From Ischnura elegans (taxonomy: Eukaryota > Arthropoda > Insecta > Odonata > Coenagrionidae), in assembly GCF_921293095.1 (NCBI RefSeq), contig NC_060246.1, positions 16,324,001 through 16,388,000 on the forward strand: 64,000 bases of DNA. Direction: 5' to 3'. Below are positions 34,101 through 46,100 of the stretch, piece after piece (within the stretch, counting starts at the first letter, position 1; every line of letters starts with the position of its first letter). The translations under genes were made by a program, and so were the position numbers. The notes under the pieces were generated by a model. That model was not told the origin of the DNA. It did not search any database and saw only the letters and a list, made by a program, of their open reading frames with translations.

Positions 34101-37100
34101 TATCTAACAATGATATTCAGTAATTGCTATTATGCTTTTATTAGATTGAAATGTTAGTAATTTGCACGTTAAAAAAAACGAGACCACACATGACGCATTT
34201 TAAGCAAGGAAATAGATGGAAAAATACGATGGTGATTTTTGGCGAAACGCGATATCCTCGTAGCTGAGCTTACGGCAGTTAATTCGGCATTTTGTTCCGA
34301 AAACATGATACCAGGTTGTTATTAGTTATCAATTTACGAGCTATACTACTACTAGTAGTCTCACTTGTCAGAGTTACTGACGAAGGGATATCTTCTCAGG
34401 ATTTTTGTTTCGCCCTACTAACAATCCGAATTCATCTGATCATCTGGCGCTACGCTAATTAGAAAAGAATGGGCATCTTTAGGGTAAAAAATTTCATGGC
34501 GCAGTCCTATGGTCACGCTTCGCCCTCTGCAGTGTGCTCTGCGTACCCCCTTGCGCGATAGCATCAGTTCCGAACTTCACCTCGTACGAGTGGTTCCCTA
34601 CTTTCCGGGGTGGCTGGACTTCGAACCACCGAGTGTTTTCCATGTGAGTTTAATAGAGTCATTTTCACTAGTTTAATTTTAGTCGTCTTCCGACCATGGC
34701 CCCTCCGAAGAAACTATTGAGAACTTTAAGAGATGGACTGAAAATAATTGAACATGAAGAAAAGAATCCGGGCTAGATGCGCGTGAATATTGCAGAGCGC
34801 CTTGGGTTGTCCGCTAGCACATGACGGTAGGGGTGGGGGTAGAGTGAGCTACCTGGAGAAAACAAGTAGAGATATGAAGGCGAAGATCCAGGTGGGCGTG
34901 CCGCTGACGATTAACGCAACATTGTTCACGCTTTACACACTACCTCAATTGTATTAAAAATATATTCATTAGACAGGAACAATTCAAGTAATTGACTATT
35001 TTTGGCCTTCGTGATCCATCTCACAACCAGTCACTGCACCGGCGAATGCGGTTGTTTTAGGCACAACATGCACATTGCTCTCGTGAATACGTGTACTGGA
35101 AATGGTGTTTGATGGATAAGAATTTTTACATCTGACTGAAATCCATAATAGCAGTGTAAATGCCGAGTGGAGAGCAAACATTCAGAATTTTGAAAGAGAT
35201 ATGGGTCGAATCAACAATATGACGTATGTGTCTTGATAAAGTACTACTATTCCTGTTATTATCTAAAATATTGTTTTGAAACCTTTAATGAATTTCTTAA
35301 TTACTCGCCAAAATCCTGCGTTTCCTGGGACATAGGCAATCTAGCAAAAAAATTAAGCATTGATCGTTTTTCCGCATTCATTTTATAATCGTATCGTTAT
35401 TAATAAAGAAAAATTGTCCCCTAGTGGAGTTCCAAAAAAGGAGGGTAGTCTTAGAATCGTGTTCGTCTTAGATTCGTGCTAATACGGTGTATGAAATTGT
35501 TTTTCGATTTATTATGTTCTATTAACAATTTTCATAAAATATTTTCCGCTGAATAAGAAAGAATCAATTTATTATATTCTATAAACAATTTAAATAAAAT
35601 ATTTTCCGTTAAATAAGAAATATTGGGGTGGGGGAAATTCGGTTACTGTGCAGTAATAACAACGTGCGCAAAAAACAATCTCTCAGCGAGGAATTAAAAA
35701 AGTACCTCGAGTGTCCGGACGGAAGAAGGTCCGAAGGGTATTCGGCGTCCGGGCAAGAGCGCGGTTGGGCTGGTCCTTTAGTCGGCCCTGAATTTTGCAA
35801 ACGATAGATCACGTCATAACAGATATCACTTTTCATTGCGGCGTTAACATTCACGGCGTTTTTCGCGTACGTTAATTTTCTGTTGATATACGGCCAGTGA
35901 TTTTCTTATTGTTGGCTTATTAACGGACCGTGAATTCAGCAAAATTGAGACCGTGAAAACCTTAAAAAAAACCGTGAAAACGTGAAAAATAACCGTGAAA
36001 ACCTGGAAAAAGCCGTGAATTTCATTGCTCAGGTAGAGTGGGAACCCTGTTAACATGCTTGGGATTTAATGGGTTAATATCTTATCAAACGAAGAAAACT
36101 TTCCGACCTTAGCCAGTTTTAATAGGTGATCATTAAGACATGTTTCCCTGAGCTCTGTGCCTCATGCATGCATTGGTAATCTCAGACGGTGTAAAACTCC
36201 TATCTACTTGTCTAGAAACTAGGTCCCCGTGACGTCACGTGGAGTGGCATCGCATGGGCGCCAATCTGGCCTTTTTGAAATGAGAATAAAATTGACCATT
36301 GCCATTCGTCTAAACTGAGATTTCTAAAACCAAATAATTTGTATATTATGAATACACTAATGGTGGGTAACGAATCGCAATCAATGCCTTTCGTTTTCTT
36401 TGATGAAGGAAACTACCCTATTCACAATGGTTTTGAGTAAACTAACTAATTGACTTTATGTGCAACATTTCAAAGCTGCAATTTTGAATAATTTAGTCGG
36501 AATATCAATTGATCTGGATGACTGGCCCAGTATTTAAGGTAGCAAAGTGGATAACTTGAAGAGGATAAAATATTAGTGGCTAATACTAATTGTGATAAGA
36601 AATCACATCAAAGACAAGAAATACTGGCTCATTAAATTGAGCATAGTGGAATTCATTGCCAAATGATTTTCAAAAGCAGTCCAAATGACCGGTTACAGTG
36701 TTTCGAAGGGGAAGTGGGAATTAAATGTTTTTACAAATACACCCGCAACCTTTTAGAAGAGGCTACATAATGATTTTGAATTGCTTCAACACAATTACTG
36801 TAACTACTTAAAAGTCATTTTTATGAAATTTTGGCGTTTCAATGGTGATGGCTGACTCTAAACAGTCTTTCTCACTCTATTTTTCACTAAAAAACTTAAT
36901 CAGGGAAATCATATATTTATTTAATTTCCTTCATTTTGATGGTGATATCCAAGTGGAAATTACGGTCCAATTTGAAAATGTTTTTCTCTTTGTAATCAGG
37001 GTGATAAATAACATCTTTTCAGTGCTAATTCAATTCGATTCTGACACTTGTGTGTTTTTGCCGATATTGGTCTCTTTTATTGAAAGTGAAATTCCTAATA

Positions 37101-40100
37101 TATTTTCTAGTCATACTTAATTTTTTGTTGTCCATACATGGTATTTCAAATTTTCCTCAACATGTGATGATATTTTCTCTATATTTTAGAAGTTGAAAAA
37201 CAGTTATGATTCTGAATGCACTTTTCTTGGGCTCATCACTGGGTAAGAAAATTATAGTCAGCATTACAAGTTCCTTTTGATACCATATGTTTGCAACACA
37301 AAATGTTGGCTGACTCTTGGATACTTTTTTCATGCCTCAGCCATCTTTGTGTTGAATAGCCTGTGAGGTGCAGTATTTGCGAATTTGTTTTGCATACTTG
37401 TAATCAAGTGAAAAATAGTTTCTGGTGCAAAAAAATTGGCATATCCTAAATTTTTTGGTAAAGTTATTAATTATTCAGAACTGGACATCCTGACGCTGTA
37501 GTATTATTTCAGTGTAATGTAATTTCTGCATATTTTTCTGTATAATGTTTTTGTTACCTGTCATTGTGAATGTACTGAAATGCAATTCATTACTTTTGGT
37601 TGATGAAGTAATGAATTTTGAATGAGAATCAGTGTTGCCGTTCATGAATTGAGACATTTTTTCATGACTTCTGGTATTCTTGATCTGGCTGTCACATTCT
37701 TAGTACTTTTAATGGGATCTTGTCAACATTTGGCATGGCCGGTACTTTGGGAATTCTGGCAATCTAGACAACTAAGGATTTAGTTTACAATTCTAAATAA
37801 TGTAAATAATATCTGTGTAGCTAATGTTAATGCATGTTATTGCAGCACTTAGCATGATTAGCTTAATGGGGTGTTTGTATCAGCATGACGTATTTTTGAG
37901 AACAACAATAGAAAATTTATTCTTAGTCTGTTTTTATGATTATCAGTGTTTATATTTACTTATTTTTATTTAGTGGTGTTAGACATTGGGTTTGAAAAAA
38001 TTGGTCTTTAAAATTATATCCCATTTAATCCTGAAAAAAAATTAGTCCTCTCAAATACTCTATTGGAATTAAATATGGGTCATTTCATATAAAAAAAAGG
38101 ACCATCTTATTTAAATTTGATATAAAAGTAAAAATATTCACCATATTTTTTATTCCTTTCATTTGTTGCTAAGTTGTTTTGAGGTCAAACTTATGATTTT
38201 TAGTCAAGTTTGAGTTGCAATACTTTTTCTTTAATTAGCAAAACATTGACACCATAGGTTTACGTTTTTGCCAGATAATCTTCCTAAATATCATCTATGA
38301 AGAAAATGGAACTAACTATGTTATATTGAATTCCATTAAGCAAAGCTAGATGATACATTGAGACATGGTATGATGATGGTGGATCATAGAGTAATTTTGT
38401 CTCCATCATTTAAAAAAATTGTGGTTTGTGCCCCATTATTGATGTGATAGGTATTTATGTTTGACTTCAATTAATAAATTTCTGGTTTAATTGGAAAACA
38501 AAGATTTCATTTTAAAAAGCTCAGAATGGCAACCCTACGGCTGTTGTACATTTGATTTCGGCCAATGGTATGTATTTCACATTACAAGGGGTATGCGGTT
38601 TTCATCTACTGAACTTATCAGAGTATCTCTGGAGGCCTATGCTCGGAGAAAAGTGGAAACTGTGAACCCAACCAACCCATCGCTAAATTTTTTATCTAAT
38701 GCTACTTTTTTGCATGGAGTAGCAGGCATAGTTAGCTATATTTACCATTCTGTTGTGGCACAATTTTTCTGTATTAGACAGATATTTTATCATGTAGTTA
38801 TGAAACTGCTGCTTACTCATATTGTACCAATAGTGTTTTGCTAAAAGTTTTACTCTTACTACATAACTTCTTTCAATTCAATATGCCATGCTCGTTTTCC
38901 AATAAGCAAACTCAGTTAAGAATGGGTTTCAGTTACATGCATTACATGTGCCTCTTTCTTGTTCTCAGCTCAGTTTTTATGTTTAACTGGATCTGCTTTT
39001 TAAAAAATTTTAAGCCAGTAAGTGTGTTACTCTATTGCGTATGATTTTTTAAAAATGTTTGGAGCAATAAATGCATTTTTTGTGACAATTTGATCATCTT
39101 GAATATGTAAGCTCTCCGATGTTGGCTAATTCTTAGTTTTATCATGTTCAATTATCAGATGTTTAAGGGTAATCGCAATGGAGACCATGCGCACAGAAAT
39201 ATATTTGAAGTTCCCATCATTGCTCAGTGGATACGGGTTAACCCAACACGATGGAGGGACAGGATTTCATTGAGACTGGAGCTGTATGGCTGCGACTATG
39301 GTCAGTATCGACTTCATTCAGTTGTGAAATTTCACTTTCCAATCTATGGAAATTTTACTCTTTTGCCAAATGAGCCATGTGGACTGTGATCACCATCACT
39401 ACCTTCTATCTTCACTTCCAGTGGCTGATAATCTGTATTTCAATGGCTCCTCCCTTGTGAGATGGGACTTGATGAGGGACCCTATTGCAGCTTTACGAGA
39501 GTCTATAAGGTTCCGCTTTCGAACAAATAGTGCAGATGGCGTCCTCATGTACAGCAGAGGCACTCAAGGTGATTACTTTGCCCTGCAGCTAAAAGACAAT
39601 CGGATGCTTCTGAATGTAGATCTGGGTGAGTATTTTATCTTGTATATAATTCTTTATGATTTATAAATATTTATCCAATTTAGGGATGGTCAGGTTGGAT
39701 GCCTCAGATACAAATATCCGCTGATATTGCCCTTCACTGAATACTTTGGATCCTAATTTGCTGGATCCGAAATTTAAGTAAATGATTCAGTGAATGCAGT
39801 GTCCCATTAGGGGGAGTGTAAAGACTTCTGATCCTCTATTCGCTTGTGCTGTTGCACTGCGATACTTGTCTTTCTCATGAAACATTTTGTTTAAAAGCTC
39901 TTGGAGGAGTTACGCTACCGAATTTCAGCCGTGGAAAATTTTATCTGAGACTGCGCAGACAATAAGTCTATCTTCGAAGGTAAATTTCAAGTTGCATGAT
40001 GGAAACGTGTTTCATCCCTACCCATCTCACCCACTGATCTTCTTCGTCCTGCTTGTTTCAATTCTCCTTTCTGCAGGACAAATACTATGTGATTGACTTA

Positions 40101-43100
40101 CGAGGCCCGAAGATGTCTCGATAGCTTTCAGCAATTGAATGACTTACACGAGATTCAAAAAAGAATGAGACCAAACATAACGCATTTCTGACAGTATTTA
40201 AATTTTTGTCCTCTAAATTATTGACACGAAGTTTTAGTTACAACAAGACTATAACAATATTCGACATTGTCCAAACAGCTCAATTTTGAAGAAACAAGCA
40301 TAGCATTAGCACCCTCTAACAAGAAGAGATGAACTGGGAACGCCAACTGCATATATCACATAGCTCAGCCGGCATTGCTTTGAAGGCAACGATGTCACAA
40401 AATAGCATGATCTGACATGGTCATCTTTGACTCCCTCAATTGTAGCCTCGTTGCATCTCTTAGCCCCTTCACCTCTCCTTTACGCACTTTTGCTGTCCAC
40501 CCCTTCCTCTCGCTGAGCGGTCTTCTTGTTCAGACCCGCGCCTCGTCTCATGTGACGTTAATATTGTTCTAAACATTTTAAACTGTCTTTCAGAGTGCAC
40601 AGTTGAAATTTAATTTATGAGATACTTATGAAAATATCTTTGATAGTGTAGAAACATTATTGAGAAAAGGAGAACTCAGTGTTAGCACTGTGGTGTGAAA
40701 CTATCGCGAGAAAGTGAAAAATCCACCTCACCACAACTGAAGCATTAGCAGGTGCAACGCAAGTCAGTATGCAATGAGAAAGTGACAAAATTCAGGGGAA
40801 ACGTGTGTGAGGAAAATCTGAATTCAGTCAATGGTCGAAGATTGAAAGCTATTTTCACTTTCCAATGCAAGCGTAACACTAGTAAAAATCCTGTATCCGT
40901 CCAACCCTAATCCTAATTGCATGATTCCAAGATGAACACAATTTTAAGACGAATCCCCTTTCTTGAAACTCCGCTTGGGAAATAATTTAATTTTGAAATA
41001 TTATACACCCATGCCTAGCTTAGCGCAAGGGATGCGTTCCTTGGGGTCTCTGTGCTAATCGAATTTGCATTATTTGAGACCATTTAAACATTCGGAAGAT
41101 AGGGATGAGTCCCTAGTAGAATGGGTGTTGGGTATCGAATTCCTTATAAACCATATATATTCCTTAGAAAACCTTATTTATACAAACATTTATAGTTAAA
41201 AATATCTTTATAGATAGTAGGCACGCGCTCAAAGATGTTTTTTCTTGTTTTTAAAAAAATCGCACGGGCTTTTGAAATTCCCTTTCGTGTGGGTGGGCTA
41301 GTTTCTCGGAAAAAGTGTATGCTATCTTAGTGGCTCATAATGCATTACTGGCAGCTAATCTTTTCACACCTAGGTATTTCTTCTCGTAGGTGTGAAAAGA
41401 TAAGCTGATAGGAGAATTGAGTGGAGAACTGCGTCAAACCAATCTTAGGATTGTTGATCAGTGATGATGACAATGAGCACATTTATCCATAATAAAGCCC
41501 CTTTTATGCCCCAAATATCAGGAAGAAGGAGAACTATATCCGAGTGTGATAAATGCACTATACTCTGTAAAAACTAGCTGTTATGAATGGAAAGATAGCA
41601 CTGGTGGCTCATGTTTGTAATGTCATTCCTGATTGTATGGTAAATATTCATTTAGCGAATTCGATGGGACTGGTAAAATGGCGACTTCATTGTACGGGGG
41701 TTATACTTTGGCCATCAGATTAGATAAAGTGGGAAATGAAATTATAATTTAAAAAGCATGATATTGATTATGTCAACAATAACTCAAGTTTCATGATGTG
41801 TGGCCACAATCACACGGCCCTGATGTTGATCAGGGAAAAAATGAAACACAACCAGAACAAGCAGTGTACATTGTAACATGGGTTACACAGGAAACTGCTA
41901 AATGTTCACATGGGAAGTACACAGTTATCATCCTCAATTAATGGCTATCACCTCAGGCTTGTGCTGCTGTTGAAAGTTATGGATTCTGATGATTGGTTAT
42001 TTCCTGTAGAAGTATTGTTTACTCATCCTTAATAAAATGAAATTTACGCAGTATTAATAATTCACTGAAATTTTTTAGGTGATGAAGAATCCATTAGCCA
42101 TGTAGCTCAGGTTTTATTTCAACGTAAGTCACCTCTACAAAGCCATATTAACGTCAAAAGTGTGCTCATGATTTGGCATTAGGATTTCCATCGCTCTTAC
42201 ATCACTGACCAAGCTGGCATTTGTGGTTATATTTATACCCTTAGCCCCAAATTATGACTTTCGTAAGATTTTGAATGAATATAAGCCTAATTACACACAG
42301 TTAGTCCACTGCCAGATCTGATATCCATGACAGCCTGAAATATCCTGAATTCAAAATCTTTGTAGGCCACGCTGATGCTTGTGATTCTGATAAACTGTGT
42401 AGATTATGGCTACAATGTGTAAGATGTGTGAAAGCAAGTCTATAGGTCACAATTAAGAGAAGCTCTTTGGATGCACGAAGGTTAAGAAAAAGACTTCGCT
42501 GTTCCACAAAATAAAATATATTTGCGACCTTCGATACAGCGTATCATCATTTGGCAATTACTAAAAATTCTAAGCTCTTTTATTACGTGAAGTTCGGAAG
42601 TGAAATTGCATAGAAACCTGTGGTAATATAATATTTAAGCTTAAAATGTCACTGTGGAGATTTTGTTTTCCTTACTGGAGCCCACTTTTGCACTTCGTTA
42701 TAGAGAGGTTTCGTAATTATAGAGGTTTGTTACAGGAGGTTTATCTCAATACATTACGTATGAGAGAAGGCTGGGACCAGTTCGAGGACTTAAGGAGTTT
42801 ATTCAAAACATTTTGCAATATAGGGGCTTGTTATAATGAGGTTTTACTGTAGTAGTTTGCTATATTGTTCTAATCTTTTTTCTTGCCTGCTCATGTGAAA
42901 TCAGGTTCAGGAATGATGACCAGTTTGTCGGTCGGCAGTCTTTTGGATGACAACGTGTGGCATGACGTGGTCATATCTAGGAACAGGAGAGAGATTGTCT
43001 TCTCTGTGGATCGAGTGATGATTCAGGGGAAAGTGAAAGGAGAGTTTGCTCGACTCAACCTCAATCGTGGAGTGAGTTTTATCGTCTACTCTTACCACTA

Positions 43101-46100
43101 TTATCAATTCCATTTCATCTTTGATTCTAGGAACACAACTGTGGAAATAAACTTGCTTCGCTATCTTCTTCACAGTTTTACATAGGTGGTGTGCCGAATA
43201 GGCAAGTTGGTCTATCAGTGGTCCAAAATTTCACCGGGTGCATGGAAAACCTCTACTTGAACTCAACCAACTTCATTCATGAAATAAAAAATCATGATCA
43301 GTATAGTACAATTGTGTATGATATTGTCAATACATTCCACCATTGCCCGGTAAGGAGTGATAAATTGTGGAAGATAAAATGTTGAATTATGATCTTTGTG
43401 ATGACTAATCCCTGAAATTGTTCTTCTAGGATCTCCCAATTATTCCGGTGACGTTTTTAACCGAGAAATCTCATGCAAGGCTTCAAGGTTACGAAGGTGT
43501 CAGGTCCTTGAATGTGTCATTTAATTTCCGGACCTATGAAAATGACGGCCTTCTGATTTTTCATAAATTCACTTCGGAAGGATATTTGAAAGTAAGTGGG
43601 AAATATTCTTTGCATGCACTTGAATGCGCAATGTAGCCAGTGAAAGCATTCTGAAATTTCTGTCCATAGTTCTTGCATCATAGCTTGGCAAAGATATGAT
43701 GTCGAAGCATAACAATGGCCTTCTATTGTGTTTACCTTTTATTTTTGTAGAAACTAATTACTTAGTTTAACTGTGATATTGTCAATTAAATGAAATCAGC
43801 TGTGACATGTTACATCTTGTCATTTGCATCTGTGAATCATATTCATAATTCTCTGTTGTATGTGCTTATCCATCTGTAATATGTTATTTTTTGTTTGTAT
43901 TATTAGCTTTTCTTGGAAGAAGGAAAAGTTAAAGTTGAAATCACCACAGCAGGCAACCCCAGAGTTCTCCTAGATAATTACGATGACATGTTTAATGATG
44001 GAATGTGGCATCATGTGATATTATCTGTGCAAACAAACAAGTTGATTATCAATGTTGATGGCCGGCCAATGACAACTGAAAGGTTGCTAACCATGACTAC
44101 TGGATCTCTTTATCTCATTGGAGGTAAGTTCAGCATTCCTTTCCTATGTCATTTCAGCGTGTAGTCAGGATCATATGTAGAGTAGGGGCATGATATAGAT
44201 CATGTGGCATGTGCATGCTTGGAAGAGGGGGGTGTATGGTTTTCCCACTTGGTTTATGCCTTTCCAGACTCAGTGGATAACAAATGCTCTCTTGCCTCAT
44301 TCTTTTTAAGAAACCCCTTAGTTTTAATTCTTTGAAAAATAGCTGAAAGTGAAAAAAATCACTGCCTATTATGGCAATATATTGGTCTACGCAGGAAAAG
44401 GCAAACAGTGAAAAGAAACTGGAATCCAGAGTTGCCAGCAGTTACTACTCTGCCTCACCTTTCATACTGTTTACTAACTTTATCCAGTTTAACAGTCTTA
44501 AGCTTAGTTTATGATTGGCATCAACTTTGATATTACAGGCAGGTCCCGTAACAAGAAGACTTTCGTACACAATGCGTTCCTGAAAACTTGTACGAAAGTC
44601 GAATGTACGAAATTCGAACCATTGACTTCCATACTAATTAGGGGTTACGTTCCAAAAGAGCAGAATGTACGTACTAAAACTTTTTTTTCACGGAATTCAT
44701 TTCAATCGACTTAATTTTAATAATATGTTAATAAAACTCCTTAAATCATCTAATTTCTTTCGGAAATACGCAGAAAATGCAAATAAAAGTTTTAAAAACA
44801 AGTTTTAAAACTCTGTTGGCTATCGAGTGAAACTTCCTCTTGGTGTTTAAGTTGACATTCCACTTATTACGTCCACTATAAATAAAAAGACATATCAAGA
44901 AGCATAACAAAATGTAGTTGTTGAACCCGCACTCTGGATACCTTTTAATTTTTACACCAAAATTCGACATTTGGCAGGTGACATTCGTGATAGCGTATAT
45001 TTCGCATGTTATTAAAAAAAGACAAAAGACAAACGGAATTCGTGTGATATTTCGTGCAATATCGTTGCTGAAGGTGTACATGAATTAAACAGCACTCAAA
45101 CGAAAAAACTCAACTAGAAAGAAGATCTTACTAGTTCTTTTGAAAGCTATTTGATGATGTCTAGTCAACTTCTTTTGAAAAATATCTTCAATGAAGGCTT
45201 TCTTCTTCTCTTGATAAAGGAGCCTATAGCAGGCAGTCTCTCTCCCAAATAAATCACATAGATTAGAGTCAACTACCAACAATTCCCTTCATTATATACG
45301 TTCGTATTGTTCGCATATACTGCCATTTGAAACAATTGAATGTTGGGATGCACAATAAACACCGCGGGAATTTAAAAAAAATTACAGACCAACGTCCGAA
45401 AGTTCGAATTTAGCATACGAAAGTCAAGTAAAAGGTGTCAATTTTGAACGTACGAAAGTGCGAATTGTACGAAAGTCGAGTGTACGAAAGTCGAGGACCG
45501 CCTGTAATTGCATTTTGATTTTTGCTGGGTAGTTTATGATTGCTGTTTACGGGAATGCTTCTCGTTAGTTACCAATCACCTTCCTGCAGCTGGATGTTTA
45601 CATAGACTGAAATCCATCTTGTATCACAAATCCATCACAGAAACAAAGTAAGGGTTTTATTTTCACAAAGATATTTTCCAGTTGTGAAGCCAAATATGAT
45701 TATATCCAACTCCATTTGTCAACCGATGCAGCATAAACTAAAACAAAATCCACCATGTGTAATGTGCATGCACTAGCGAGAAACCAATTATAAACCAATC
45801 CATTAGAACCCTAGTACTCAACTCAAGCTTGAAGTTCAAGGTGAGGCCAATTGTATACAGGCATCCCCCGAGTTACGTAAGAGATGCGTTCCGGCAGACT
45901 ATGCGTAAGTCGAAATTTACGTAAGTCGAACCTTTGCGTTGGCGCTTCAGAGATTGCTGTATAACAAGTTGTATCGTAAAGAAATGAGCGCAACCACGTA
46001 CGCCACCACATCCATCGCTAGAACTGCAAATTTTCACGTTGATTGCTGACTTGGGATTTATAAGCGATTTTTCTACAGAAATTAATGAAATTTCCTTCGA

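Larger units (their letters stand above)
32436..36049. mobile_element. hAT-like element (CAGGGTTCCCAC ends) nested in the piggyBac
   Basis: Ends CAGGGTTCCCAC at 32,436 and its complement GTGGGAACCCTG at 36,038-36,049, with TTAAC directly on both outer sides (32,431-32,435 and 36,050-36,054). Inside each end are many CCGTGAAAACC / CCGTGAATTT subterminal motifs in opposite orientation. A terminus beginning CAGGG with dense subterminal motifs is typical of hAT elements, but the usual 8-bp target duplication is not clean, so the superfamily is provisional. No hAT transposase is seen. Confidence 0.65.
30062..36073 (+). mobile_element. piggyBac-type transposon inserted at TTAA, degenerate
   Basis: TTAA at 30,058-30,061 and 36,074-36,077 flank an element starting CCCATTTCTTCCCAACG; the complement of its right end reads CCCATTAAATCCCAAGC. 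Close to the left end is a subterminal inverted repeat (CCCAACGTTGCGTGAACGCA at 30,073 and its complement near 30,415-30,436); a variant (CCAACGTTGCGTATACGCAA) appears near 32,302. A broken piggyBac transposase lies inside. The element itself is about 2.4 kb; the rest is a nested hAT-like insertion (32,436-36,049). Confidence 0.85.
29740..36422. mobile_element. AATAGGGT MITE, copy 2, opened by nested insertions
   Basis: The left part (29,740-30,061) and right part (36,074-36,422) together match copy 1 at 9091-9759 almost end to end. The MITE is split at a TTAA by a 6.0-kb piggyBac element. Outermost level of a four-level nest. Confidence 0.85.
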
